DNA from: an uncultured Muribaculaceae bacterium
GTDB taxonomy: Bacteria; Bacteroidota; Bacteroidia; Bacteroidales; Muribaculaceae
Length of the DNA stretch: 23,999 nt
Assembly (NCBI GenBank): GCA_910583795.1
Contig: CAJTZQ010000057.1
Span: 1-23,999, forward strand
Direction: 5' to 3'
Part shown: in pieces, positions 1 through 7,410 of the stretch
Position numbering within the stretch: position 1 is the first letter of the stretch
Layout of the letters: every line of letters starts with the position of its first letter
The notes under the pieces: model-generated
Databases searched by the model: none
Told to the model about the DNA's origin: nothing
What the model saw: only the letters and a program-made list of their open reading frames with translations
Made by a program: the position numbers and the translations under genes

Positions 1-9
1 ATATTTTCA

Positions 10-52
10 GGTGTTTTGGATGATGTTTTTTCGGAACATCAAACTGAACACC
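10..52 (-). terminator. possible hairpin 3' of the ROK kinase gene
   Basis: A nested inverted repeat lies just past the kinase stop codon. The outer arms GGTGTT and AACACC are at 10-15 and 47-52, and the inner arms TGATGTT and AACATCA at 21-27 and 35-41. There is no clear U-tract on the minus-strand transcript, so this may be a weak terminator, a 3'-end-stabilising hairpin, or chance. Confidence 0.3.
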
Positions 53-56
53 CTAT

Positions 57-1082
57 TTATTTGGCTTCTTCAGCAGGTGCGGGAGTTGCCGGATGATCAA
101 AAGATGGAACCTCATAACGGTATTTTGCTTCCCATCCCAGAGCCGACGCACCAAGAACAGCAGCATCACTTTCCTTAAGCTCTGATAAAAGAATCTTAGT
201 TTTCCCTCTGTAGATAGGAAGTATCGATTTATCGAATGCCTCCTTAAGAGGTCGCATAAGAAGATCTCCGCTCTTTGCAAGGCCTCCGAAAAGAATAATT
301 GCCTGGGGGCTTGAGAATGCCACCATATCGGCAAATGTCTGACCAAGGATAGTACCTGTATATTCGAATATCTCTTTTGAAAGTTTATCTCCAGCAATAG
401 CAGCGTCATAAACATCCTTAGATGTAATGTCCTCAATCTGGAGGTTGCGAAGTGTTGACGGTTCAGTGCGCACTTCAAGGAATTCACGGGCAGTGCGAGC
501 CACTCCTGTAGCACTGCAATATGCTTCAAGACATCCTGTCCTACCGCATCCGCATACACGTCCGTTGTTTCGCTTTACAATCAAATGACCTAATTCGCCT
601 GCGAAGCCATCGTGGCCATAGACAAGCTGACCGTTGACAACTATACCTGACCCGACTCCGGTGCCGAGAGTAATCATGATGAAATCTTTCATGCCTCGGG
701 CAGCACCATAAGTCATTTCTCCAAGGGCGGCGGCGTTTGCGTCATTTGTAACTGACACAGGTATCCCGTCGAAAGCCTTGCTTACTTTCTCAGCAAGAGG
801 AATAATTGGTCCCCATGGAAGGTTTGGCGGATTCTGAATCTCGCCTGTATAGTAATTGCCGTTTGGTGCACCGATACCTATTCCATAAATCTTGTCTTCT
901 GCATCGTTGGCTTTAAGAAGACGAATCACTCCTTCATGAAGTTCTTCGATATAATCATCAAAATTCGCATGTTTACGTGTTTTGATCGAATCGCTTGCGA
1001 TCACATGTCCTCGGGCGTCTACAATTCCGAAAACTGTGTTGGTGCCACCTATATCGACACCTAATACATAAGGCTTGCTCAT
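57..1082 (-). CDS. ROK family sugar kinase (glucokinase-like)
   Basis: A 341-residue cytoplasmic kinase of the ROK family, likely an ATP-dependent glucokinase or other hexose kinase feeding glycolysis. The N-terminal phosphate-binding loop DIGGTNT is at residues 10-16. The catalytic aspartate is D114 within VTNDANAAALGE, and a second glycine-rich loop GTGVGSG is near 140-146. The ROK zinc site is intact: H166 in GELGH, and C177, C179 and C184 in CGCGRTGC. All catalytic parts are present and there is no N-terminal helix-turn-helix, so this is an enzyme rather than a NagC/XylR-type repressor. Length fits the family. It is transcribed alone, away from the VOC gene, with a -7 box about 130 bp upstream of the ATG. 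Substrate (glucose, N-acetylglucosamine or mannose) cannot be fixed from sequence; glucokinase is the commonest role of this architecture in Bacteroidetes. Confidence 0.9.
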   Translation of the reverse strand: MSKPYVLGVDIGGTNTVFGIVDARGHVIASDSIKTRKHANFDDYIEELHEGVIRLLKANDAEDKIYGIGIGAPNGNYYTGEIQNPPNLPWGPIIPLAEKVSKAFDGIPVSVTNDANAAALGEMTYGAARGMKDFIMITLGTGVGSGIVVNGQLVYGHDGFAGELGHLIVKRNNGRVCGCGRTGCLEAYCSATGVARTAREFLEVRTEPSTLRNLQIEDITSKDVYDAAIAGDKLSKEIFEYTGTILGQTFADMVAFSSPQAIILFGGLAKSGDLLMRPLKEAFDKSILPIYRGKTKILLSELKESDAAVLGASALGWEAKYRYEVPSFDHPATPAPAEEAK

Positions 1083-1212
1083 GATACCATTCTTTAAGTA
1101 TATGATTAGTAATTTGTTGGTTATGCGTTTTTGAAAGTTTATCCAGCCGGAAACGTATAGCAGTAAGAAATTTCTTAATCTCGCTCAACGGCATACGACA
1201 ATTTTCTGACTA

Positions 1213-1220
1213 CAAAGATA
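1213..1220 (-). promoter_or_regulatory. putative -7 box for the ROK kinase gene
   Basis: Read on the minus strand this is TATCTTTG, a perfect match to the Bacteroidetes -7 consensus TAnnTTTG. It predicts a leader of roughly 120 nt before the ATG. No good -33 TTTG is seen at the expected spacing, so only the -7 half is supported. Confidence 0.45.
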
Positions 1221-1319
1221 TAATTTTTTATTAATTATTTCATTATATTGAAGCAAAAACATTGCTATTTTTGTTATTTTTGTAAAAATATCTTTCTTAT
1301 GACGCCAAAATTTTTCAAA

Positions 1320-1462
1320 TTCCCAATCTTCCGCCATCTTTTCGGTCGCTTTTTAACCTTTCATCGGTCGTTTGGCACGCTAAACTCCATTTTCAAGTTT
1401 CAAAATCGACTCGAAAATCTGACGAAGTCTTGAAAAAGAAAAAAATAGGACCAACTTCAATA
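1320..1462 (-). repeat. dispersed ~143-bp repeat, copy A
   Basis: The reverse complement matches 4704-4846 over about 143 bp at roughly 90% identity, judged by eye. The core shared stretch includes CGACCGATGAAAGGTT and GATGGCGGAAGATTGGGA. Inside it is a short inverted repeat, GTTTGGC-AC-GCTAAAC on the plus strand, that keeps pairing through one G-U. Part of the 410-bp spacer between the kinase and VOC genes; the rest of that spacer is AT-rich with no gene seen. The element resembles a dispersed intergenic repeat rather than a gene. Confidence 0.85.
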
Positions 1463-1492
1463 ATAAACTTCAACTCTAAACACTAAACCGCT

Positions 1493-1870
1493 ATGCAAAT
1501 CAAATCTCATTTCGATCATTGCAACTTTAATGTCACAGATCTTGACCGTAGCATTCGTTTCTATAAAGAAGCTCTCGGTCTTGAAAAGGTGGGAGAAATA
1601 AATCATCCTGACGGTGCGTTTAAAATCGTATATTTATCCGCTCCCGGCGAATCATTCAAACTTGAACTGACATGGCTGCGTGATCATCCTCAACCTTATG
1701 AGCTCGGAGAAAATGAAAGCCATCTTGCAATGAGAGTCGAAGGTGATTATGATAAAATCCGCGAATATCATCGTCAGATGGGATGCATCTGTTACGAAAA
1801 CTTTGAAATGGGACTTTATTTCATTCACGATCCAGATGACTATTGGATTGAAATTCTCAAAGCAAAATAA
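1493..1870 (+). CDS. VOC-fold protein, glyoxalase I-like (lactoylglutathione lyase family)
   Basis: A 125-residue single-module vicinal oxygen chelate protein. It carries the two beta-alpha-beta-beta-beta halves of the family. The four metal ligands of glyoxalase I are in place: H9 (in DHCNFNV), E58 (in FKLELTW), H77 (in ESHLAMRV) and E120 (in YWIEILKAK). LDRSIRFYKEALGL is the typical first helix. The likely role is isomerising the methylglyoxal-thiol adduct in the cytoplasm, but Bacteroidales often lack glutathione, so the true thiol cofactor or even the reaction is uncertain. ATG is preceded by AT-rich sequence without a Shine-Dalgarno site, as usual here. It has its own terminator, so it is not co-transcribed efficiently with clpB. 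Both genes lie between the two copies of the 143-bp inverted repeat. Confidence 0.85.
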   Translation: MQIKSHFDHCNFNVTDLDRSIRFYKEALGLEKVGEINHPDGAFKIVYLSAPGESFKLELTWLRDHPQPYELGENESHLAMRVEGDYDKIREYHRQMGCICYENFEMGLYFIHDPDDYWIEILKAK

Positions 1871-1898
1871 AAATCGTGGATCTTAACCACGATTTTTA
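1869..1898 (+). terminator. rho-independent terminator of the VOC gene
   Basis: Ten-base stem AAAATCGTGG (1870-1879) / CCACGATTTT (1887-1896) with a 7-nt loop, followed by an AT-rich T tract. It begins at the stop codon. Confidence 0.85.
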
Positions 1899-1996
1899 TA
1901 TTTTATGCCAACCATTGGAAAGCTGAATTGTTAATATGTATATATTTTAGTTAAGCCAATATCCTTTATGCATAAAACCAAATAAATTCCTCATAT

Positions 1997-4588
1997 ATGA
2001 ATTTCAACAATTTTACAATCAAATCGCAGGAAGTGGTTCAGAAAGCGATTGAGCTTACCCGTCAAAACGGTCAGCAACAGATCGAACCTGTCCATATTCT
2101 TAAAGCCTTGATCTCTGAAAGCGAGACGATTGTCAATTTTGTGTTCCAGAAGTTAGGAGCCAATCTTAACTCTGTCACAATGGCTCTCGACAAAGAGATA
2201 CAGAGTCTTCCGAAAGTGTCGGGAGGGGAGGTTTTCTTAAGTCGTGAATCTAACGACGCTCTTCAGAAGGCAATCGATTTTTCAAAGTCTATGGGCGATG
2301 AATATGTCTCTGTTGAAGCAGTTCTGATGGGAATCTTGAAGACCAAATGCAGGGCATCCCAAATCTTAAAAGACGCAGGTATCACTGAAGACGGGCTCAA
2401 GGCAGCCATCAATGAACTCCGTAAAGGCAATAAGGTCACTCAGCAAAGCGCAGAAGAATCTTATCAGGCTCTCAGCAAATATGCCATCAACCTGAATGAC
2501 CGCGCCCGAAACGGCAAACTCGACCCTGTGATCGGCAGGGATGAAGAGATTCGCAGGGTATTACAGATTCTTTCCAGACGAACCAAAAACAACCCGATGC
2601 TTGTAGGCGAGCCGGGTACAGGTAAGACCGCAATTGCCGAAGGACTTGCCCATCGAATTGTCAGAGGCGACGTCCCTGAAAACCTTAAGACCAAACAGAT
2701 CTACTCTCTTGATATGGGAGCGCTCGTTGCCGGTGCAAAATATAAGGGTGAGTTTGAGGAGCGTCTTAAGGCGATTGTCAATGAAGTTACCCAAAGCGAT
2801 GGTGAGATAATTCTTTTCATAGATGAGATCCACACTCTTGTTGGAGCAGGCAAAGGCGAAGGCGCCATGGATGCCGCCAATATTCTTAAACCTGCCCTCG
2901 CCCGTGGAGAATTGCGTTCAATAGGAGCCACCACCCTTGATGAATATCAAAAATATTTCGAGAAGGATAAAGCTCTTGAACGCCGATTCCAGAAGGTGAT
3001 GGTAGATGAACCGGATGAACTGTCGGCAATCTCTATTCTCCGTGGTCTTAAGGAAAGATATGAAAACCACCACAAGGTGCGTATCATGGACGAGGCTATT
3101 ATCGCTGCAGTTCAATTGAGCGTGAGATATATCACAGACCGTTTCCTACCTGACAAGGCTATCGACCTTATTGATGAGGCGGCTTCAAAACTTCGTCTTG
3201 AAATGGACTCCATGCCTCAGGCTCTTGATGAGGCTTCGCGCAAGATCAAACAACTCGAAATCGAAAGAGAGGCAATCAAACGTGAGGGAGACAAATATAA
3301 GATCAAGGAAATTGATGAGGATCTCGCAAACCTGAGGGATACAGAAAAGTCTCTTAAAGCCAAATGGATTGCCGAGAAAGCTGAGATTGACAAGATCCAG
3401 AAAAACAAGATAGAGATCGAACAACTCAACCACGAAGCTGAGGTGGCTGAACGTGAAGGCGATTATGCAAAAGTGGCTGAGATCCGTTATAGTAAGATCA
3501 AGCAGAAGGAAGACGAAAATAAAGCCACTCAGGAAAAACTGAAAGAGCTTCAGGGTGAAGGCGCCATGATAAAGGAAGAGGTGGATGCGGAAGATATCGC
3601 CGAGATTGTAAGCCGCTGGACCGGTATTCCTGTTAAGAAAATGGCTCAGAGTGAAAAGGAGAAACTCCTTCATCTTGAAGAAGAGCTCCATAAACGTGTG
3701 ATAGGTCAGGACGCTGCAATCCAGGCTGTCAGTGATGCCGTCCGCAGGTCCCGCGCCGGTCTTAACGATCCACGCCGTCCTATCGGCTCGTTCATATTCC
3801 TTGGTACGACCGGTGTCGGCAAGACTGAACTTGCAAAGGCTTTGGCTGAATATCTGTTTGACGACGAGGATATGATGACCCGTATCGATATGTCGGAATA
3901 TATGGAGAAACATTCCGTATCCCGACTTGTCGGAGCGCCTCCGGGATACGTCGGTTATGAAGAAGGTGGTCAGCTCACAGAAGCAGTCAGACGTAAACCA
4001 TACAGCGTTGTTCTCTTTGATGAGATCGAGAAAGCCAATCCGGATGTATTCAATATTCTTCTTCAGGTGCTTGACGACGGACGTCTTACCGACAACAAAG
4101 GTCGTTTCATCAACTTCAAGAACACAATCATCATTATGACTTCAAACGAGGGCTCACCTATCATTCGTCAGAACTTCGCCGATATGAAAGACGACAATCG
4201 TGAAGAAGTCATTACAAAGACCAAACAGGATGTGATGGATCTTCTCAAGATGAAGATACGTCCGGAGTTCCTCAACCGTATTGACGAGATTGTCCTGTTC
4301 ACTCCTCTCGACAAAAAAGAGATTCAGGAGATTGTAGATCTTCAGGTTAATAGCGTCCGCAAGATGCTTGCTGCTAACGGTGTTAAACTCGAAGTGACTA
4401 AGCCGGCTCTCGAACTCCTTGCAGAAGATGGCTACGATCCTGAATTTGGTGCGCGTCCTGTGAAGAGAACGATCCAGAGGCTTGTGCTTAACCAGCTCTC
4501 GAAAGACATTCTGGCTCAGAAAGTCAACCGCGACAAACCGATCAAGATCGATGTCAAAGACGACCAGCTTGTATTTTCAAACGACTGA
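1997..4588 (+). CDS. clpB: ATP-dependent chaperone/disaggregase ClpB
   Basis: An 863-residue class I AAA+ disaggregase. It forms a hexamer that threads aggregated proteins with DnaK help. Order seen: N-terminal Clp repeat domain (about 1-145); NBD1 with Walker A GEPGTGKT at 204-211 and Walker B ILFIDEIHTL near 272-281; a long charged coiled-coil middle domain (about 395-530) that separates ClpB from ClpA or ClpC-type proteases; NBD2 with Walker A GTTGVGKT at 603-610 and Walker B VVLFDEIEKA near 672; and the C-terminal D2-small domain. The pore-loop segments YKGEFE and GYVGYE are visible. Length matches typical ClpB (about 860). No promoter with consensus boxes stands out in the 98-bp spacer. 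A strong terminator follows. No anomalies. Confidence 0.98.
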   Translation: MNFNNFTIKSQEVVQKAIELTRQNGQQQIEPVHILKALISESETIVNFVFQKLGANLNSVTMALDKEIQSLPKVSGGEVFLSRESNDALQKAIDFSKSMGDEYVSVEAVLMGILKTKCRASQILKDAGITEDGLKAAINELRKGNKVTQQSAEESYQALSKYAINLNDRARNGKLDPVIGRDEEIRRVLQILSRRTKNNPMLVGEPGTGKTAIAEGLAHRIVRGDVPENLKTKQIYSLDMGALVAGAKYKGEFEERLKAIVNEVTQSDGEIILFIDEIHTLVGAGKGEGAMDAANILKPALARGELRSIGATTLDEYQKYFEKDKALERRFQKVMVDEPDELSAISILRGLKERYENHHKVRIMDEAIIAAVQLSVRYITDRFLPDKAIDLIDEAASKLRLEMDSMPQALDEASRKIKQLEIEREAIKREGDKYKIKEIDEDLANLRDTEKSLKAKWIAEKAEIDKIQKNKIEIEQLNHEAEVAEREGDYAKVAEIRYSKIKQKEDENKATQEKLKELQGEGAMIKEEVDAEDIAEIVSRWTGIPVKKMAQSEKEKLLHLEEELHKRVIGQDAAIQAVSDAVRRSRAGLNDPRRPIGSFIFLGTTGVGKTELAKALAEYLFDDEDMMTRIDMSEYMEKHSVSRLVGAPPGYVGYEEGGQLTEAVRRKPYSVVLFDEIEKANPDVFNILLQVLDDGRLTDNKGRFINFKNTIIIMTSNEGSPIIRQNFADMKDDNREEVITKTKQDVMDLLKMKIRPEFLNRIDEIVLFTPLDKKEIQEIVDLQVNSVRKMLAANGVKLEVTKPALELLAEDGYDPEFGARPVKRTIQRLVLNQLSKDILAQKVNRDKPIKIDVKDDQLVFSND

Positions 4589-4638
4589 CAAGCCGTTACC
4601 GGAATTAATAATTGATAATTGATATTTGATATTTAAAG

Positions 4639-4668
4639 AATGCGACACCTACGTGTCGCATTTTTTTA
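4639..4668 (+). terminator. rho-independent terminator of clpB
   Basis: Stem TGCGACAC (4641-4648) / GTGTCGCA (4653-4660), loop CTAC, then seven Ts. It is preceded by a short AT-rich low-complexity run (4605-4635) with repeated TTGATA/TTGATATTT units. Confidence 0.92.
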
Positions 4669-4703
4669 TTCAAGCTGCATCTTTTCATATAACGCAGACT
4701 TCC

Positions 4704-4846
4704 TTTTGAAGTTGTTTCGACTTTTTTCTTTTTCAAGATTTCGTCAGATTTTCGAGGCGCTTTTGAAACTTGAAGAGGGAGTTTAGCGGGCTAAACGACC
4801 GATGAAAGGTTCAAAAGCGACCGAAAAGATGGCGGAAGATTGGGAA
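4704..4846 (+). repeat. dispersed ~143-bp repeat, copy B
   Basis: An inverted partner of 1320-1462, with about 13 differences. The inner palindrome is perfect here: GTTTAGC-GG-GCTAAAC. Homology stops after GATTGGGA on one side and near TTTTGAAGTTG on the other, giving clean element-like edges. An open reading frame of about 110 codons starting at 4802 runs through part of the repeat and the stem-loop array behind it and is not credible as a gene. Confidence 0.85.
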
Positions 4847-4999
4847 AGAGGGCCTTTAAAGGTAAAAAGCAATACAAAACCCAATCTCCGTAAAAAAGTT
4901 GAAACAACTTCTTTAATAAAATTTAAGAATAATCCAAATACAATAATATGTTTTAAAACACGTTTAAACAATAAATACAACATAATTGTTAGTATTATC

Positions 5000-5207
5000 G
5001 GGTGCTTCTCCGGTCCTGTTTCCGTTAGACCGACAGCCCCTATCGTGACAACCCAAGGGAAATATCCCTATTTCGTGACAAAATTCAAGGGCGTGGCAAA
5101 CCCTTTTCGTGACAACCCAAGGGGTCAATCTTAATCAATCGACTTGCAGGCTTTGGCAACCTGTTGACCCCTGAATCCGGTTTCTTAGTTACAATTTTCC
5201 GGATTCA
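5000..5207. other. tandem stem-loop array with repeated CGTGACAA linker (candidate structured RNA or protein-binding array)
   Basis: Five stem-loops follow one another. (0) GGG-GCT/AGCCCC enclosing CGGTC/GACCG, 5000-5040. (1) AGGGA/TCCCT, 5056-5069. (2) AAGGG/CCCTT, 5087-5105. (3) AGGGGTCAA/TTGACCCCT enclosing CAGG/CCTG, 5120-5172. (4) TGAATCCGG/CCGGATTCA, 5172-5207. Stems 1, 2 and 3 are each preceded by TCGTGACA; the 17-mer TCGTGACAACCCAAGGG occurs identically at 5043 and 5107. I do not recognise it as SRP RNA, tmRNA, RNase P RNA or a known riboswitch. Direction is undetermined. It lies about 80 bp upstream of the thioredoxin-fold gene, so a leader role is possible. It is the main content of the 699-bp gene-free spacer 4589-5287. 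Confidence 0.5.
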
Positions 5208-5237
5208 AATCTCGAGTTAGTTAAGGTCTTCCATGAA

Positions 5238-5255
5238 AACGTCAGATATGACGTT
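5238..5255. repeat. short hairpin upstream of the thioredoxin-fold gene
   Basis: AACGTCA-GATA-TGACGTT, a perfect 7-bp stem with a 4-nt loop, ends 32 bp before the GTG start. It could be an operator-like palindrome or a leader hairpin. Confidence 0.4.
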
Positions 5256-5287
5256 GGTTGACTATTGTGTAACAAAAACAGGTTATT

Positions 5288-5773
5288 GTGAAAACCAAGT
5301 ATTTATTTTTATCTTTTGTATTCGCCGCTTTTTTATCATCTTCAATGCCAATGGGAAGCCATTCCCTCGAAATCGGCAAAGAAGCTCCCGCTCTCACCCT
5401 CTCTTCCCACTCCCGGCTTAACGACCTGTCTGATCTCGACGGGAAATATGTGGTTATAAATTTCTGGAATCCAAATGATCCAGTTTCAAGAATCAACAAC
5501 CGCAGACTCTCCGACATCACCTCCAACCTCAACTCCTCAAAAGTGAAATTCGTTAGCATTTGCACAGGAGAAAACGACGTTCTTGCAAATGAAATCATGA
5601 AAGTAGACAATGTCTCTGACAAAACGATCTCTCTTTCAGCTAAAGATTTCACACCCCAAATAACTGAAGATTTCCAGATCAACACAGGAAACAGATCTTT
5701 CATGATCGATCCCTTCGGAAATCTCGTCAGCATCTCCCCTACCGAAGAATTTATCAATTCCATCCTTTCTTAA
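5288..5773 (+). CDS. exported thioredoxin-fold protein without CXXC
   Basis: A 161-residue protein with an N-terminal signal peptide (hydrophobic LFLSFVFAAFL after MKTKY) and a TlpA/AhpC-TSA-like thioredoxin fold. Visible fold signatures are IGKEAPALTL at 29-38, the strand GKYVVINFW at 52-60, and the late motif FMIDPFGNLVSIS before the C terminus. Where redox members have CXXC after the tryptophan, this protein has NPND (61-64), and there is no other cysteine pair, so disulfide exchange by the usual route is not expected. The start is GTG at 5288, chosen because it gives a complete signal peptide; no ATG upstream is in frame nearby. It probably acts in the periplasm or envelope. It has its own terminator. 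Function unknown; a binding or structural role is inference. Confidence 0.75.
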   Translation: MKTKYLFLSFVFAAFLSSSMPMGSHSLEIGKEAPALTLSSHSRLNDLSDLDGKYVVINFWNPNDPVSRINNRRLSDITSNLNSSKVKFVSICTGENDVLANEIMKVDNVSDKTISLSAKDFTPQITEDFQINTGNRSFMIDPFGNLVSISPTEEFINSILS

Positions 5774-5822
5774 AGGGCATTTAAAATTTCGGTACTTGTA
5801 TTGAAATTCATCCTACGATTCC

Positions 5823-5856
5823 AACAAAAGAGGTCGCCATGGCGACCTCTTTTGTT
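5823..5856 (+). terminator. terminator of the thioredoxin-fold gene (34-bp perfect palindrome)
   Basis: A perfect 34-bp palindrome centred at 5839-5840, with arms AACAAAAGAGGTCGCC and GGCGACCTCTTTTGTT. The GC-rich centre and T-rich tail suit a strong terminator on the plus strand; on the minus strand it could also terminate. Confidence 0.85.
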
Positions 5857-5912
5857 TATAACCCTGTTCCATAAAAATTTCAAAATAAGAATCTCCACTC
5901 CCCGATCCCCCC

Positions 5913-5920
5913 TATATTTG
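5913..5920 (+). promoter_or_regulatory. putative -7 box for the RepA-like ATPase gene
   Basis: TATATTTG matches TAnnTTTG exactly and would give a leader of about 60 nt containing the hairpin at 5937-5970. No convincing -33 TTTG is seen at 19-21 bp. Confidence 0.4.
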
Positions 5921-5936
5921 TGAAAATTTTAAATTA

Positions 5937-5970
5937 TATATTCAACTTTCGCTTGCGTGAGTTGAATATA
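5937..5970. repeat. palindromic repeat (TTCAACTTTCGC family), full hairpin
   Basis: Arms TATATTCAACTTTCGC and GCGTGAGTTGAATATA around TT; one mismatch and one G-U pair interrupt the stem. It lies 15 bp before the ATPase start codon. The left 16 bases recur exactly, inverted, at 21694-21709, and related hairpins follow the M48 protease and recR genes. Confidence 0.65.
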
Positions 5971-5985
5971 ACAAAATAAAAAATT

Positions 5986-7317
5986 ATGGAATTTGAAAGC
6001 TTCACTTATCAAGGCAATGACGGTCAGACCTATCTCAGACACTGGGCGGCGTTCTATCCCGAAATTATCCGTTCCGGAAAATACGAATTCAGAGAAGAAC
6101 CCGCTTGCCCCATTTATTTAAAAGACTATTATTACTATATTAAAGACCTGCACGGGGAGATTGTCTGGGAATCCGGCAGGAAAAAGGAAGACCTTGAATT
6201 ACTCGACTCAATCATTCTTGATGTCAAATTAGAACACTTCAACAAGTATTACCATCCCGGAATGGTCCCTTGGTTGGAAATAGGTATATGGGCTGCAAGT
6301 GTATTCCGTAGAAAAAAGAGGGATCTTGATAAAATAGAATTTGAAAAACGACGGAAAGAGGCTCAGAGGTTGGCATCCGGATTGCTTGACCAAATCCCCG
6401 ATTACATCCACCTGTTGAAATCCGGCAACGAATGGGTAGACATGGCTATTCAAGAGAAAGACCGTGAATCTCTATGGGGATCGTTATGGAAAGAAAATGA
6501 AATTTGCATCCTTTTTGCTGATTCAAATATAGGGAAAAGCATTTACGCTGTCCAGATGGCTTTTGAAATCGCGAAATCCCGTAAGGTAATTTATTTCGAT
6601 TATGAAATGGACTTTAAAGATTTTCAAAAAAGATACACCGGGCTTGATGGAGAGAAATATCCGATTCCGGATTATTTCCTACGATGTGAACCAAACCGGG
6701 ATATTTTCTTGAATCCCTGTGTCGAAGATATCATTGCGGAAGACATTGAAAAGATAGTGAAAAAGGAAGGGGCAAAAATAATTGTCATCGACAACCTCAC
6801 ATTCATCAATAAAAACACCCGGAGTTCCACAGCAATTTCCTTGCTCGTTTATAAGCTGAAAAAAATGCAAAAGAAGTATGGGCTCTCAATCCTCTTGCTT
6901 GCACATACCTCGAAACGAAATATGAGATTGCCTCTTTCTCAAAACGATCTTGCCGGAAACAAAAAACTGTTCAATTTCATGGACAGTGTCTTTGCAATCG
7001 GACAGAGCGTGGACGATGAAAATCTGCAATACCTCAAACAGCTGAAATCCCGGGGAGACAGAATTGAGTATGGTGCCGACAATGTAATCCTGTTGGAGAG
7101 AACATTCTCCGACAACTGGCTGCATTTCGAAACAATCGGCTACGACCGCGAGATTAACCATCTTAAAAAATCGAAAGAAGAAGAATTTGCACGTCTCAAA
7201 ACTGAGATAATGCGTCTCGAAAAAGAAGGGCTGTCTCAAAGGGAAATGGCTAAGATTCTTAACACATCCCTCTGTAAGATCAACCGTATCCGCAATTCTC
7301 CTGAAAAATCCTCTTGA
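5986..7317 (+). CDS. RepA-like AAA/RecA-fold ATPase with C-terminal HTH
   Basis: A 443-residue protein whose centre resembles the hexameric RepA/AAA_25 group of RecA-fold helicase-like ATPases, common on Bacteroidales plasmids and conjugative or mobilisable elements. Walker A is ADSNIGKS at 178-185, with alanine where most P-loops start with glycine; GKS is intact. Walker B is KIIVIDN at 264-270, and LLLAHTSK near 300 is the expected sensor-like strand. The first ~150 residues are aromatic and charged (DYYYYIKD at 47-54) and not recognised. The C-terminal ~45 residues form a helical segment and an HTH, LSQREMAKILNTSLCKINRI, like resolvase or RepA DNA-binding tails. No relaxase, integrase, primase or partition gene accompanies it, so it is an orphan. 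The downstream 1.16 kb carries iteron-like repeats. Likely a replication or regulatory ATPase left by, or belonging to, a mobile element; exact role unknown. Confidence 0.75.
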   Translation: MEFESFTYQGNDGQTYLRHWAAFYPEIIRSGKYEFREEPACPIYLKDYYYYIKDLHGEIVWESGRKKEDLELLDSIILDVKLEHFNKYYHPGMVPWLEIGIWAASVFRRKKRDLDKIEFEKRRKEAQRLASGLLDQIPDYIHLLKSGNEWVDMAIQEKDRESLWGSLWKENEICILFADSNIGKSIYAVQMAFEIAKSRKVIYFDYEMDFKDFQKRYTGLDGEKYPIPDYFLRCEPNRDIFLNPCVEDIIAEDIEKIVKKEGAKIIVIDNLTFINKNTRSSTAISLLVYKLKKMQKKYGLSILLLAHTSKRNMRLPLSQNDLAGNKKLFNFMDSVFAIGQSVDDENLQYLKQLKSRGDRIEYGADNVILLERTFSDNWLHFETIGYDREINHLKKSKEEEFARLKTEIMRLEKEGLSQREMAKILNTSLCKINRIRNSPEKSS

Positions 7318-7330
7318 TTGAGAGCATCAT

Positions 7331-7410
7331 AGGCTCTTGCCTAATTTAGTTGGTTCTTGCCTGATTTAGTTGGTTCTTGCCTGATTTAGTTGGTTCTTGC
7401 CTGATTTAGT
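7331..7410. repeat. tandem repeat, 4 x 20 bp
   Basis: Four head-to-tail units with exactly 20-bp period. Units 2-4 are identical (TGGTTCTTGCCTGATTTAGT) and unit 1 differs at four positions. It starts 14 bp after the ATPase stop codon. An imperfect inverted copy of the last unit plus its right flank (GGTTCTT...TTAGTTGAAA) lies at 7529-7553, so the region between could close into a large stem. Confidence 0.92.

Noticed and set aside
1266..1282. Two overlapping TATTTTTG boxes as a plus-strand promoter for the VOC gene
   Set aside because: No TTG at 19-21 bp spacing, they lie over 200 bp upstream, and a repeat copy sits between; too likely by chance in AT-rich DNA.
3185..3913. 242-codon open frame antisense to clpB
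   Set aside because: It lies entirely over the conserved ClpB middle domain and NBD2; composition is Phe/Leu-rich as expected from the complement of a charged coiled coil.
5000..5040. SRP (4.5S) RNA, suggested by CAGGACCGGAGAAGC on the minus strand
   Set aside because: It lacks the conserved GGAAGGAAGCAGCC loop arrangement and the stems do not form the SRP domain IV helix.
4802..5134. 110-codon frame through repeat B and the stem-loop array
   Set aside because: Low-complexity basic peptide; the sequence is better explained by the repeat and paired stems.
7331..7410. Possible CRISPR array
   Set aside because: The repeats abut with no spacers and there are no cas genes.
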